Source of the DNA: Sphingobacteriales bacterium TSM_CSM
GTDB taxonomy: Bacteria > Bacteroidota > Bacteroidia > Chitinophagales > UBA2359
Direction of reading: 5' to 3'
DNA: 41,724 nucleotides
Assembly (NCBI GenBank): GCA_002212725.1
Contig: MTCR01000057.1
Location: 1 to 41,724 of the forward strand
A program made the position numbers and the translations under genes. The notes beneath the pieces were generated by a model that searched no databases, was not told the origin of the DNA, and saw only the letters and a program-made list of their open reading frames with translations. Below, piece by piece: positions 9,078 to 17,805 of the stretch (its first letter is position 1; the number at the start of each line of letters is the position of its first letter).

Positions 9078-10214
9078 ATGAAAAAAAACGCGGTTTTGCT
9101 GTTGTTTACCCTGTTTGTTTTGGGTATTGTTGGTTCCTGTAAAGAAGACGACCCGCAGCCGCAGGGGGAGTGCGGCAGTGATTTACAAATAAACTGGAAT
9201 TTATACACGCATTCCCCCACACCACATACCTTGGTAATTCCGCCTACGCTGCCGCAAACCATGCCCATACCGCCCGATAACCCGCTTACCGAAGAAGGGA
9301 TAGCGTTGGGCAGGAAATTGTTTTACGACCCTATTTTATCGGCCGACAGCACACAATCCTGTGCAAGTTGCCATGCTATTGAGTTTGCCTTTAGCGACCA
9401 TGGTAAGCGGTTTAGCACCGGCATTGATAATATTGAAGGCAACCGCAACTCCATGGCTATTATAAATCTTGGTTGGACCAACCGCCTTTTTTGGGACGGA
9501 CGCGCCAACGGGCTGGAAGACCAGGCGCTGCAACCCGTTACCAACCCTATTGAAATGCACAACACCTGGGAAAACGCCGTTTGCGACCTTATGAACAGCC
9601 TGCAATACCGCATTGACTTTTACAAAGCTTTTGGAGTAAAAGAAATTACCCAAACCGAAGTTACCAGGGCCATTGCCCAATTTGAACGAACCATCATCAG
9701 TGGCGCTTCAAAATTTGACCTGGCAAGTACCCCGGGAACCGGCGTGTTTTTTACCGAACAAGAAGACTTAGGTTTCCAGTTGTTTTATGACGAATACGGC
9801 GGAGATTGCTTTCACTGCCACGGCGACCCCGGCAAGTTTTTTACCGATAACCTGTTTCACAACAACGGGTTAGACAGCATTGCCACCGGTGGGCAGTTTG
9901 CCGACCCCGGGTTAGGCGCCATTACCGGCCGCCCCGAAGACAATGGTTTGTTCAGAACCACCACCCTGCGCAATATAGCCCTTACCGCCCCCTATATGCA
10001 CGACGGGCGTTTTGCTACTTTAGAGGAGGTAATGGAACACTACAGCGAACATATAAAGCCCTCGCCCACCATTGATGTATTGATGATTACCGATTTTGGC
10101 GGCACCGGCAAACATCTTACCCAGGAAGAAAAAGATGCCCTTATTGCCTTTATGCATACACTTACCGATACGGCATTTGTAAATAACCCGGCATTTAAAA
10201 ACCCTTTTGACTGA
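9078..10214 (+). CDS. Di-heme cytochrome c peroxidase, MauG/MbnH type lipoprotein
   Basis: 378 residues. Lipobox GSC with Cys at 21 followed by KEDD, which resembles the Bacteroidota lipoprotein surface-export signal (inference). Two c-type heme sites: CASCH at 95-99 and CFHCH at 244-248. Family signatures between and after them: LGRKLFYDPILS (78-89), FSDHGKRFSTG (105-115), RNSMAIINLGW and FWDGRA (139-144), and TAPYMHDGRF (303-312) near the second-heme distal ligand. This is the bacterial CCP/MauG fold, which reduces peroxide or oxidises partner proteins by long-range electron transfer. The opposite strand just downstream encodes recX and an MbnP-like lipoprotein. MbnH enzymes modify a Trp in MbnP, so an MbnH-like role is a fair inference, but a plain peroxidase is not excluded. 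Confidence 0.9.
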   Translation: MKKNAVLLLFTLFVLGIVGSCKEDDPQPQGECGSDLQINWNLYTHSPTPHTLVIPPTLPQTMPIPPDNPLTEEGIALGRKLFYDPILSADSTQSCASCHAIEFAFSDHGKRFSTGIDNIEGNRNSMAIINLGWTNRLFWDGRANGLEDQALQPVTNPIEMHNTWENAVCDLMNSLQYRIDFYKAFGVKEITQTEVTRAIAQFERTIISGASKFDLASTPGTGVFFTEQEDLGFQLFYDEYGGDCFHCHGDPGKFFTDNLFHNNGLDSIATGGQFADPGLGAITGRPEDNGLFRTTTLRNIALTAPYMHDGRFATLEEVMEHYSEHIKPSPTIDVLMITDFGGTGKHLTQEEKDALIAFMHTLTDTAFVNNPAFKNPFD

Positions 10215-10290
10215 TTGAAAAACGGCGGCGGTGCAAATGCGCCCGTCTTATTTTTACCGCCCTGTATGCCTGTGTGCATAAAACGGGAAA

Positions 10291-10758
10291 CTATGGGAAG
10301 AGGTAGTTGAGTTGTTTTTGTACCAATGCCGGTTCATACCCTTTTTGAAACAGGTATTGCTGTAATTTTTGCCTTTTTGCCAACGCCGGCAGCGTTTCAT
10401 TTAAAACCGCCAGTTTTTTTTGCGCCATTTGCTGTAGCGCCTGCTCATATTCAAAAGGGTCAATTTCGGTAAGCAGGGCGGCTTCTATATGGGTTTTGGC
10501 AATGCCTTTGGACTTTAGGTGATGCGTAATTTTTAACTTACCCCATTTTTGCAGCCTGAATTTATCGGAAGTAAACAAACGGGCGTAGCGGGCGTGGTCA
10601 ATAAAACCATCGGCACACAGCAATTCTATAAAACCCGCAATATAGGCCGGTTGTGTACCCCATAAAGTCAATTTTTCTCTTACTTCCTGTTCGCAGCGCT
10701 CTGCACGGGCGCAGTAGCTTTGAATTTTAAGGTAGAGGCGTTTTTGTTCGGGTGTCAT
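10291..10758 (-). CDS. recX: RecX family regulatory protein
   Basis: 155 residues, the usual length for RecX. Three-helix RecX repeats are visible: YCARAERCEQEVREKLTLWG (15-34), LLCADGFIDHARYARLFTSDKFR (46-68), then WGKLKITHHLKSKGI and a C-terminal repeat ending KRQKLQQYLFQKGYEPALVQKQL. RecX binds RecA filaments and limits strand exchange. No recA is in the window. The gene lies 22 bp downstream of the MbnP-like gene on the same strand, so they may be co-transcribed, though a functional link is unlikely. It converges with the di-heme peroxidase gene. Confidence 0.9.
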   Translation of the reverse strand: MTPEQKRLYLKIQSYCARAERCEQEVREKLTLWGTQPAYIAGFIELLCADGFIDHARYARLFTSDKFRLQKWGKLKITHHLKSKGIAKTHIEAALLTEIDPFEYEQALQQMAQKKLAVLNETLPALAKRQKLQQYLFQKGYEPALVQKQLNYLFP

Positions 10759-10780
10759 AGGGCGTCAATATGGCGCTATT

Positions 10781-11515
10781 TTATTGCGTGGCGGCAACAA
10801 AGTTATCCATAATTTGCCGGGCAAGGGCAAAATCGCTGGTAGAATGGGTAAAATTGTCTTCTACAATGTCAATGCCGTCAAAAATCTGGTCAACGTTAAT
10901 AATTAATTCTACGTTGGTAACAGCACTGTTGGTAATGGTAAAGTTTCGCGGAACCGATTTTTCGCGGTAGAGCGTATCAAGTCCGAGGTGGTATGAAAAT
11001 GCGCCGGCATAACCCGTGCCCGACAGGTTGTTATCGCAGCGGCCTTCTAATTTGGCAAATATATATTTGCTGGCCCAAGTCCAATAGTTGTTTTGCGAGT
11101 AGCTGAGGGGGTGTCCTTCTTCATAATCGGTAGGGTCTGAGGAGTTCATGAGCGAGTCAAGCCCCAGGCTGAATTGCAGGGCATTGTATTGCCCTTCGGG
11201 TATTTTTATGTTAACCGTTTTTGGGTTGCCCAAATCGTACCACAGCACCTCCGACACGGGTTGTGCCGAACCATCGGCGGCAATAAGCTTTACCTTGGAA
11301 AGGTAGAACAGAAACTTTTCGTACATAAACCGCTGGCTTTCGGGCGAGGTATAGTCAACACCCATTTGAAAGGGTTGTCCGTTTACCAGTGGTTTTACTT
11401 TAAAGCTAAGGTTATAATCGGGGTTGTTATTGTCGTCCTCATCGCATGATGACAAACAAAACGTACAGGTGGCGGCAAGAAAAAAAGCGGCAAAATACCA
11501 TCTGGTTAGTTTCAT
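10781..11515 (-). CDS. MbnP-like copper-associated lipoprotein
   Basis: 244 residues. Signal peptide with lipobox LSSC (Cys 24), then DEDDNNN, an acidic start typical of exported Bacteroidota lipoproteins. The body shows the MbnP-family pattern: LSFKVKPLVNGQPF near the start, EKFLFYLSKVKLI (67-79), LWYDLGNPKTVNIKIPEGQYNALQF-type segment, LGLDSLMNSSDP, and YWTWASKYIFAKLEG, where the Trp residues are notable because MbnP coordinates copper after Trp oxidation by its partner MbnH. MbnP proteins are known from methanobactin operons and also occur widely without methanobactin. Copper binding here is inferred from family resemblance. Genes on either side fit: an outer-membrane barrel upstream and a MauG/MbnH-like di-heme protein two genes away. 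Confidence 0.8.
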   Translation of the reverse strand: MKLTRWYFAAFFLAATCTFCLSSCDEDDNNNPDYNLSFKVKPLVNGQPFQMGVDYTSPESQRFMYEKFLFYLSKVKLIAADGSAQPVSEVLWYDLGNPKTVNIKIPEGQYNALQFSLGLDSLMNSSDPTDYEEGHPLSYSQNNYWTWASKYIFAKLEGRCDNNLSGTGYAGAFSYHLGLDTLYREKSVPRNFTITNSAVTNVELIINVDQIFDGIDIVEDNFTHSTSDFALARQIMDNFVAATQ

Positions 11516-11594
11516 GTTACTTGTTATTTGGTATAAACTTTATGGCTGAAATAATAACACAAAACAGGGTTTTTGTGTTGGCTGTTATGCAACT

Positions 11595-12605
11595 TTAGTT
11601 ACGCAGAGGCTTTGCCGGGGCGGGTGTTTGCCATCTTTTGGGTTGTGGCAGCAGGTACAGCAGGTTTACCAGCCATTGCCCTTTAAGGGTGGGCTGCGGG
11701 CCGGTAATTTTTGACCATACGGGTTTTAGCCAGGCTGCCTGTAACTGCACACTGCCTGCCTGTATGCCAAGCGCCGGGTTTAGCAAAAGCCATTGGGCGC
11801 GGGTATATTCGGGGGTTGGTATGTTGTTCATATAATCCTGGTAGCGGTTTAGCCAGCAAATACCGGTTTGCGGCACAAGGGCTATGTTTTTAAACAATGG
11901 CTGCCGGTATTGTATTTGAAGGTTAACCTGCATGATATTGCCAAACCGGTAGGTGTATTTATTTTTGCGGTTAAGGTTGTAGCTGCCCGATGTTTGTATT
12001 TGCAGCGCCTTTAATTGCAGCCGGTAGCTGCCCGAAAACGCAAAATTAACACTGCCTGTGCCGGGCATACTGTGTGGCTCCACTTCGTTTATGTTGCTAA
12101 ACCGTTCAAAATCGCCGCTGGGCAATTGTACCCCGGCTTGCAGGGTAAGCAAATGCTGCACCCGGGCGGCGGGGTTAAACAGCAGCGAATTATAGAGTTG
12201 ATAACCGCCGCCCAGGGTAATATCTGCCAGTCCATTTTGTTTCATGTTCAGGGTATCGGCGGTTATGCGGCGGTTAAGGGCAAAAGGCAGGTTAGCTTGC
12301 ACAAAGGTTCGCCGGTTAAGAAAATAGCGGGCCTGAGCGCTGATTTGGGTAAAAGTTTCTACGCTGTTGCCAAAGGGGTCGTAAAAAAAATGCTGGTGGT
12401 AGGGCAGGTTGCTGCTGTTGTCATGAAACAGCAGGTAGGTAGTTAACCCTTCAAAGCGTTGTTGCTGCCATTGCAGGCTAAGGTAAGAAGCATCGGGCGA
12501 AATTGGTTGCGACAAAACCCCCGGCGAAATCAAAAACAAAACGGTTATAGTTGCCACCCGTCCGATGCAGGCAATTTTCGGGCAAGATAAAAAACCAAAA
12601 CGCAC
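11595..12605 (-). CDS. Outer-membrane beta-barrel (transporter-like) protein
   Basis: 336 residues. N-terminal hydrophobic signal (IGRVATITVLFLISPGVLSQ, cleavage near 33). The rest alternates aromatic and polar residues typical of outer-membrane strands: YLSLQWQQQRFEG, QISAQARYFLNRRTFVQANLPFAL, LADITLGGGYQLYNSLL, LLTLQAGVQLPSGDF. The GLADITLGGGY and AGVQLPSGDF segments resemble the broad family of alpha-proteobacterial MetA-pathway/transporter barrels. The start is set by ATG and the signal peptide. It lies 79 bp upstream of the MbnP-like gene, probably in one transcript, so a role in copper or small-molecule passage is a guess from context only. Confidence 0.7.
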   Translation of the reverse strand: MRFGFLSCPKIACIGRVATITVLFLISPGVLSQPISPDASYLSLQWQQQRFEGLTTYLLFHDNSSNLPYHQHFFYDPFGNSVETFTQISAQARYFLNRRTFVQANLPFALNRRITADTLNMKQNGLADITLGGGYQLYNSLLFNPAARVQHLLTLQAGVQLPSGDFERFSNINEVEPHSMPGTGSVNFAFSGSYRLQLKALQIQTSGSYNLNRKNKYTYRFGNIMQVNLQIQYRQPLFKNIALVPQTGICWLNRYQDYMNNIPTPEYTRAQWLLLNPALGIQAGSVQLQAAWLKPVWSKITGPQPTLKGQWLVNLLYLLPQPKRWQTPAPAKPLRN

Positions 12606-12665
12606 AAAAAAGCAATTGAAGCAGGTTAAACAGGATTTATAACAGTAACCGCTTATCGGGAGTTT

Positions 12666-13985
12666 TTATTGTTTCAGCCGCGGGTCAAGGGCATCGGTAA
12701 GGCCTTCGCCAATGAGGTTAAAAATGGTTACGGTAATAAAAATGGCCGTACCCGGAAAAATTGCCAGCCACCATGCCTGGAATTTGGTTCGGGCTAAATT
12801 TAGCAACGACCCCCAGGTTACCTCTTCGGCAGCAACGCCAATGCCCAAAAAAGACAGGAAGGCCTCGGTTAAAATAGCGCTGGCAATGCCAAAGGCTATG
12901 GTAATAAGTACCGGGGTAAGTGCGTTGGGTATGGCATGGCGGAAAATAATGCGCGCCTCGCTAAATCCCATAGCTTGTGCGGCTTCAATATACTCGAGGT
13001 TGCGAATGCGCAGCAATTCTGCCCTGATGAACCTTGCAATGCTGGTCCAGGAAATAAACCCGATGATAATCATAACGTTAATGATAGAGGGCTTGGTAAG
13101 CGCAACAATAGATAAAATAAGCAGCAGTCCGGGTATGGAGTTAAACACTTCAATAAGCCGCATGACCAGAATATCGGCGGCAATGTTTACCCGGCTGCTT
13201 AACCCCGGCACCTGTTTTAACACCGATGCCAGCAGGTTTGCTGCCACCATAATGGCAGTAAAAATGCCCAAACTGATGAGAAAAGGCACCATAAACCCCG
13301 ATTCTTCGGCACCTGCGCCCAAGGCATAGGCCCGCGCCACAAAAGCATAAAAAAAGCCCAGCACCAATCCCAACAGGTTAAGAATAAGCCGTATGCGCGA
13401 CATTTGCAGGTTATCATCGCCAAAATATCCGGCCAAAGAACCCAGCAAAATGCCTATTACAGAGGCAATGGTCATAGCAATTACCCCTACCGAAATGGCT
13501 ATGCGCGTACCGTGTATCATGCCGGCGGCAACATCGCGTCCCAGTTCATCGGTGCCCAGCAGGTGGTGCCACCGCCAGGATTTTACCTCCTGCTTGTTGA
13601 ACGGGCTGGTAAAATTGCGGTTTTTTTTGTCAATGGTGGTAGAAGAGTAGGGTATAGGCGGCCAAACGGCAAATTCGTAGTGGTGCTCGTGCCAGGGAGT
13701 AGTTACAAATTTTTCGTCCCAACTGCTCAATCCGGCAGATACGGTATATTGTTTCAGCACCGGAAACAAAAGTTTGCCATCCAATTTGCACACGAGCGGG
13801 CGTTCATTAGACAAAAAATCGGCAAAAATGGCTATGAACAAAATAACGTAAAACACCCGCAACGACCATACTGCCACCCGGTTTTTCCAGAACTGGCGCT
13901 TTACATTTGCCCAATAGCTTTGGTCTGCGGCGCGTTGTTGTATGGCGGTTTCTATTTGCTGTTCTTTCTTTTTTCTGAAAAACAT
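12666..13985 (-). CDS. Peptide-type ABC transporter permease (DppC/OppC-like)
   Basis: 439 residues from the ATG at 13985 (MFFRKKKEQ); an ORF extension to 14069 exists but its 28 extra residues look non-coding. The domain order is an N-terminal helix (VWSLRVFYVILFIAIFADFL), a long periplasmic stretch, HLLGTDELGRDVAAGMIHGTR (typical OppC entry), the membrane core, and the EAA loop EAAQAMGFSEARIIFRHAIPNA, which docks the ATPase. Compared with usual ~300-residue OppC, there are two insertions: about 90 residues before HLLGTDELGRD and about 75 residues with two extra predicted helices between AGYFGD and DILVMRLIEVFNSIPG. Follows the permease gene by 126 bp. Confidence 0.92.
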   Translation of the reverse strand: MFFRKKKEQQIETAIQQRAADQSYWANVKRQFWKNRVAVWSLRVFYVILFIAIFADFLSNERPLVCKLDGKLLFPVLKQYTVSAGLSSWDEKFVTTPWHEHHYEFAVWPPIPYSSTTIDKKNRNFTSPFNKQEVKSWRWHHLLGTDELGRDVAAGMIHGTRIAISVGVIAMTIASVIGILLGSLAGYFGDDNLQMSRIRLILNLLGLVLGFFYAFVARAYALGAGAEESGFMVPFLISLGIFTAIMVAANLLASVLKQVPGLSSRVNIAADILVMRLIEVFNSIPGLLLILSIVALTKPSIINVMIIIGFISWTSIARFIRAELLRIRNLEYIEAAQAMGFSEARIIFRHAIPNALTPVLITIAFGIASAILTEAFLSFLGIGVAAEEVTWGSLLNLARTKFQAWWLAIFPGTAIFITVTIFNLIGEGLTDALDPRLKQ

Positions 13986-14111
13986 GGCGCTATAATAATG
14001 AGTTGTAGATGGTAAAATGGATACCCTGTTTTTGGGTTGAGCAAAGGACATTACCCGTAATTGCTGCAAGTTTTTGTTTCATGTCTTAATTTTCGGGACT
14101 TAATTTATGGG

Positions 14112-15530
14112 CTATTTTTTGCTGTAAGACACGCGCGGGTCGGCCAGTGCATAAAGCAGGTCGGCAGCCAGGTTGCCAATCATGGTAAGAATGGCGGCAA
14201 ACATAAGAATGGTAAACACCACCGGCCAATCGCGGGCAATAATAGAGTCAACGGCCAATTTACCCATACCGGGTATGCTGTAAATTACTTCAATGGTAAC
14301 AGCGCCGGCAATGGCTGCCGGAAAAATATAGGCAAACAAGGTAATAACCGGAAAAAGCGAGTTTCTGAAAGCATGTTTCCACACAATGGTTTTTTCTTCC
14401 AGCCCTTTGGCTTTGGCGGTTCTTATATAATCTTGGCGCACCACGGTAAGCATACCGCCGCGCATTTGCCTTGAAATAAAAGCAAAAGAGCCGTAGGTTA
14501 CGCAAAAAACGGGCAAAACTAAGTGGTGCATAATGTCTAAGGCGCGGGTAAAAAAGGGCGTACTCTCGGGCAGGTCGGTAACGCCGCCGGTAGGGAACCA
14601 ATCAAGAAAGGGGCTGTATTCGGGGGTGGTAAAAAACACAATCAGCAATGTGCCTATCCAGAAAGAAGGCAGTGAGTATAAAATAAAAAGCAGCGTGGTA
14701 ACTATGCGGTCGTAGGGGGTGTCTTTTTTAACCGCTGTACTTACACCAATAGGAATGGCAATAAGGTAAGCCAGAATAATGGAAATGAAGTTGATGATGA
14801 GTGTCCAGCGCAGGGCATCCCAGATTTTGCTGCCAACCGGCCGGCTGTCTAAGTAAGAATACCCGAAGTTGCCTTTGAAAAAGTTGGTAATCCACCGGTG
14901 GTACTGGTTTTTAAAGCCGTACCATTTAATATCGGGAATATAGTTTTTGTGTGGCGTGGCTTCGGCTTTAATTTTATTGTAGCCGGCGTTCAGTTGGTTG
15001 GTAAGGGGTTTTAGTTGGGTAATAACCCCGCTGTCGGGCATTATTTTTTGTATTTCGGCAAGTGCGTAGGTAATTTTACCGTCTTTATGGTTGAGCAAAA
15101 GTTCTTTTACCTGGCGCGAAACGGTATTTTTGGCTAAGTACGATGCGCTGTCGGCAACTATATTTTGGGTGTTTGCCTCCAATTGTTTCAGGGCAAGGTA
15201 ATAGCCCGAAATTTGCGGCCAGTTGCCGTATTGGCTAATGAGCTTGTCTAAATTTTGCCGCTCAGATTTTTTAACTATTTTGTACAGGGTGTCGGGGTAG
15301 GCAGCGGTTGACAGGGCGCCGTAAAAAACGGGCAGGTCGAGGCCTAACCTTCGGGCAACTTCTTCGTAAGCCTGTACCGATGCTTTTTGCCCCGATTCGC
15401 TGGCCTGCCCTTTGAGCAGCAACTCTACGGGGTCGCCGGGCGCCAGTTTACTAAGAGCAAAGGCCACCAGCGATACTGCCAGCAGCGTGGGTAAAAAGAT
15501 AATTAAACGCTGAAGTATGTATTTAAACAT
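14112..15530 (-). CDS. Peptide-type ABC transporter permease (DppB/OppB-like) with large periplasmic insert
   Basis: 472 residues against a usual 310-340. The first helix (YILQRLIIFLPTLLAVSLVAFAL) and the start of the periplasmic loop (KLAPGDPVELLL) are canonical. An insertion of about 150 residues, helical and Lys/Gln-rich, follows (roughly 50-210). The conserved core resumes with FFKGNFGYSYLDSRPVGSKI and ends with the EAA motif (RTAKAKGLEEKTIVWKHAFRNSL) and VIYSIPGMGKLAVDSI. It forms the channel with the OppC-like protein. The genes for substrate protein, OppB and OppC are in order on the minus strand; no OppD/OppF ATPase gene is present, so these must come from elsewhere. Confidence 0.92.
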   Translation of the reverse strand: MFKYILQRLIIFLPTLLAVSLVAFALSKLAPGDPVELLLKGQASESGQKASVQAYEEVARRLGLDLPVFYGALSTAAYPDTLYKIVKKSERQNLDKLISQYGNWPQISGYYLALKQLEANTQNIVADSASYLAKNTVSRQVKELLLNHKDGKITYALAEIQKIMPDSGVITQLKPLTNQLNAGYNKIKAEATPHKNYIPDIKWYGFKNQYHRWITNFFKGNFGYSYLDSRPVGSKIWDALRWTLIINFISIILAYLIAIPIGVSTAVKKDTPYDRIVTTLLFILYSLPSFWIGTLLIVFFTTPEYSPFLDWFPTGGVTDLPESTPFFTRALDIMHHLVLPVFCVTYGSFAFISRQMRGGMLTVVRQDYIRTAKAKGLEEKTIVWKHAFRNSLFPVITLFAYIFPAAIAGAVTIEVIYSIPGMGKLAVDSIIARDWPVVFTILMFAAILTMIGNLAADLLYALADPRVSYSKK

Positions 15531-15595
15531 GCCAAATATTCTTTAGTTGCCGGTATAATTGAAACAGGAGTTGTTAAAAGCGGCAGCCGCAGTGT

Positions 15596-15706
15596 GCAAA
15601 ACACCCCCCGCCCCCTAAGAAAAAAACGGGCGGTTTTTGCCCAAAAAGCGCCGGCAGTTGTTGTTGCACTGGTGTGGGCACTTATGTTTTGCAGGGGGTG
15701 TTTTGC
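15596..15706. repeat. 13-bp inverted repeat between oppA-like and oppB-like genes
   Basis: GCAAAACACCCCC (15596-15608) and its perfect complement GGGGGTGTTTTGC (15694-15706) are separated by 85 bp. The spacer has its own small dyad (GGGC / GCCC). No target-site duplication flanks it. It lies in the 197-bp gap between the substrate-binding gene and the permease genes, where a folded mRNA could adjust relative expression. Function unknown. Confidence 0.65.
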
Positions 15707-15727
15707 GCGGGTTTGCTGCTATGATAC

Positions 15728-17512
15728 TTAGTTGTTGGCCATCCAGTTTTGTTTAAGGGTAAAGGCTTTTTCGTCAAACCCCGGGCGGTTAAGCGAGGGT
15801 TCGGCATTAAAGCGTGCGTGTATGGCCAGCCGGTTTTGGGGGGCATACAAGAAAATGTATGGCTGATCTTGGGCTACTACTTCCTGAAATTTTTTGTACA
15901 ATTCATTGCGCTTGGCTTCGTCTAAGGTAATGCGCAGTTCATCAATGAGTTTGTCGCTTTCGGCACTGCCAAAACCTACGCGGTTATCGCCGTCGGGGTG
16001 GTCTGAACTGGTATGCCATATTTGTTTGGGGTCATCTAAAATGGGCGACTGAATCCAACCGCCGCAGAAAATATCGTAATCGCGTTTTTTGGTATCTTCC
16101 AGAAATACCGTCCATTCGCGGGCTACCACGTTAATTTCCACACCGGCGCGCTTGGCGTTTTCTTTCAGCAGAATGCCAATATTTTTCCGGGTATCGTTGC
16201 CCGAATTGTATTTAAAATCGAGTTTCATTTCCAGTTTTTCACCGTTTACCAGTTTATCGGCAATGCCGTTTCCGTCTGTATCTTCCCAGCCGGCTTCTTT
16301 AAGCAGCGCCTTTGCTTTATCTATATCAAACGGCATGTCGGCAATGCTTTTGTCGTAGTAGGGCTTAATAGGGTTAATGGGCCCGATTACCGGCGACCCC
16401 ATTCCATACAACAGGGTTTCAATAATTTCTTTTTTATCAACCAGATGAGCCAATGCTTTGCGCACACGCACATCGGCCAGGCGCGGGTTGCGGCGGTTCA
16501 GGCCAAGGTACACATAAGAAAGTTCATCGGGAGTGTGTATGTTGTAAAGCTGTTTAAACTGTTCGTTTTTTTTCAGTTCCAGAAAGTCATTGGGACGTAT
16601 GCCATGCGCTACATCTAAGTCTTCGCCTTTAAGGGCGGTAACGGCTGTAGTCCAGTCGTTTACAATTTTGTAGGTTATTTTTGGGGGGTGTGCATAAAGG
16701 GCGCCGCCGGTTTTATCGCCCCACCAGTTTTTCTTTTTGTTAAGAATTACGTATTGTCCGGTTGCCCATTCAATAAATTCATAAGGTCCCGAACCAACCA
16801 CAAATCCTTTTTCGCGGGCAAATTGAGGGGAGTTAAACTGCTGGGCAAACTCGTCAATTTTGGGGTCGCTCATTAGTTTGGCGGCATTTTTTTTGTCGTT
16901 CAGTTGTTTAATGGTAAACCCGCGCATAAGCCCTTTGGGGTCATATATATATTCGGGCAGCACGGTTCCGCCGCTAAATTCTTCGGCCAAAATGTATTTT
17001 TCTTTCGAGTAAACGATAAATTTTTTGGGGTTGCCGGGGTCAGCCACTATATCGTCAATAAATTCGAGATATGGGCGCAATGAGCCGCAACTGGTTTTTG
17101 GGTTTTTTACCGCCTTAATAGAAAAAATATAGTCGGCTGCCGTAACCGGTGTGCCGTTGTCCCATACGGCTTCGGGGCGTATTTCATAGGTTAGTTGCAT
17201 ACCGCCTTTGTATTCGCCATCGGCAACTTCTTCAATTTTGGGGCGGTCAACGGCCAGTTGTCCGGTTTGTTTCAGGGTTTTAAAATCAATAGCCAGCAAC
17301 CCCTGGAAAATGTTTGATTGTATATAAAAACCATTGGCGCTGCTGGAGGTGAAGGGGTTCAGTCCGTCGGCATCGGCAAGATCGTGAATAACCACTGTAC
17401 TGTCGTTGCTTTTTTTACTTTTTGCCATACCGCCGCCACTGTTGCAGGAGGTAGTGTATAATATAAAGAAAGTAAAACAGGATAACAGAATAACAGGAGC
17501 AATTTTCTTCAT
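15728..17512 (-). CDS. Peptide-type ABC transporter substrate-binding lipoprotein (SBP_bac_5)
   Basis: 594 residues, the expected size for the OppA/DppA class. Lipobox TTSC, Cys at 23. The opening HDLADADGLNPFTSSSANGFYI and LLAIDFKTLKQTGQLA, then AVWDNGTPVTAADYIFSIKAVKNP, are the classic family-5 binding-protein pattern, as are the late motifs VRKALAHLVDKKEII, AKALLKEAGWEDTDGNGI and the closing ESDKLIDELRITLDEAKRNELYKKFQE. It captures a peptide-like ligand and hands it to the two permeases encoded 200 bp and 1.6 kb downstream. The actual substrate cannot be read from sequence. Confidence 0.93.
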   Translation of the reverse strand: MKKIAPVILLSCFTFFILYTTSCNSGGGMAKSKKSNDSTVVIHDLADADGLNPFTSSSANGFYIQSNIFQGLLAIDFKTLKQTGQLAVDRPKIEEVADGEYKGGMQLTYEIRPEAVWDNGTPVTAADYIFSIKAVKNPKTSCGSLRPYLEFIDDIVADPGNPKKFIVYSKEKYILAEEFSGGTVLPEYIYDPKGLMRGFTIKQLNDKKNAAKLMSDPKIDEFAQQFNSPQFAREKGFVVGSGPYEFIEWATGQYVILNKKKNWWGDKTGGALYAHPPKITYKIVNDWTTAVTALKGEDLDVAHGIRPNDFLELKKNEQFKQLYNIHTPDELSYVYLGLNRRNPRLADVRVRKALAHLVDKKEIIETLLYGMGSPVIGPINPIKPYYDKSIADMPFDIDKAKALLKEAGWEDTDGNGIADKLVNGEKLEMKLDFKYNSGNDTRKNIGILLKENAKRAGVEINVVAREWTVFLEDTKKRDYDIFCGGWIQSPILDDPKQIWHTSSDHPDGDNRVGFGSAESDKLIDELRITLDEAKRNELYKKFQEVVAQDQPYIFLYAPQNRLAIHARFNAEPSLNRPGFDEKAFTLKQNWMANN

Positions 17513-17805
17513 AATTTAACAAGTTGTTTTTGTTGTTTCTTTGGTGATTAACTTAGTTGTTGCACACTTAGGGGGCAAGTTTGGTAAACGAGGTTAAAAG
17601 TACTAAAGAATTAGCTAATCAGCACAATGCCGGCACATTTTTCACAATCTTATGAAATAAAAGCATGGGAAAAGAATAAAATCCGGCTGTATTTGGCATT
17701 TGCAGGTGCGGCAAACGGGTAAATTGCAGGGGCAAAATGCTGCCATGATTAAACCTTGTATTTACCCCGCGTGTTTAAGTTAAAAGTTTTCACATTTTAC
17801 CGCAA

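Noticed and set aside
13986..14069. Longer N-terminus for the OppC-like permease
   Set aside because: The 28 extra residues look non-coding; the internal ATG gives a normal basic N-terminus.
15596..15706. Miniature transposon (MITE)
   Set aside because: No target-site duplication and only one copy in the window; kept as an inverted repeat of unknown role.
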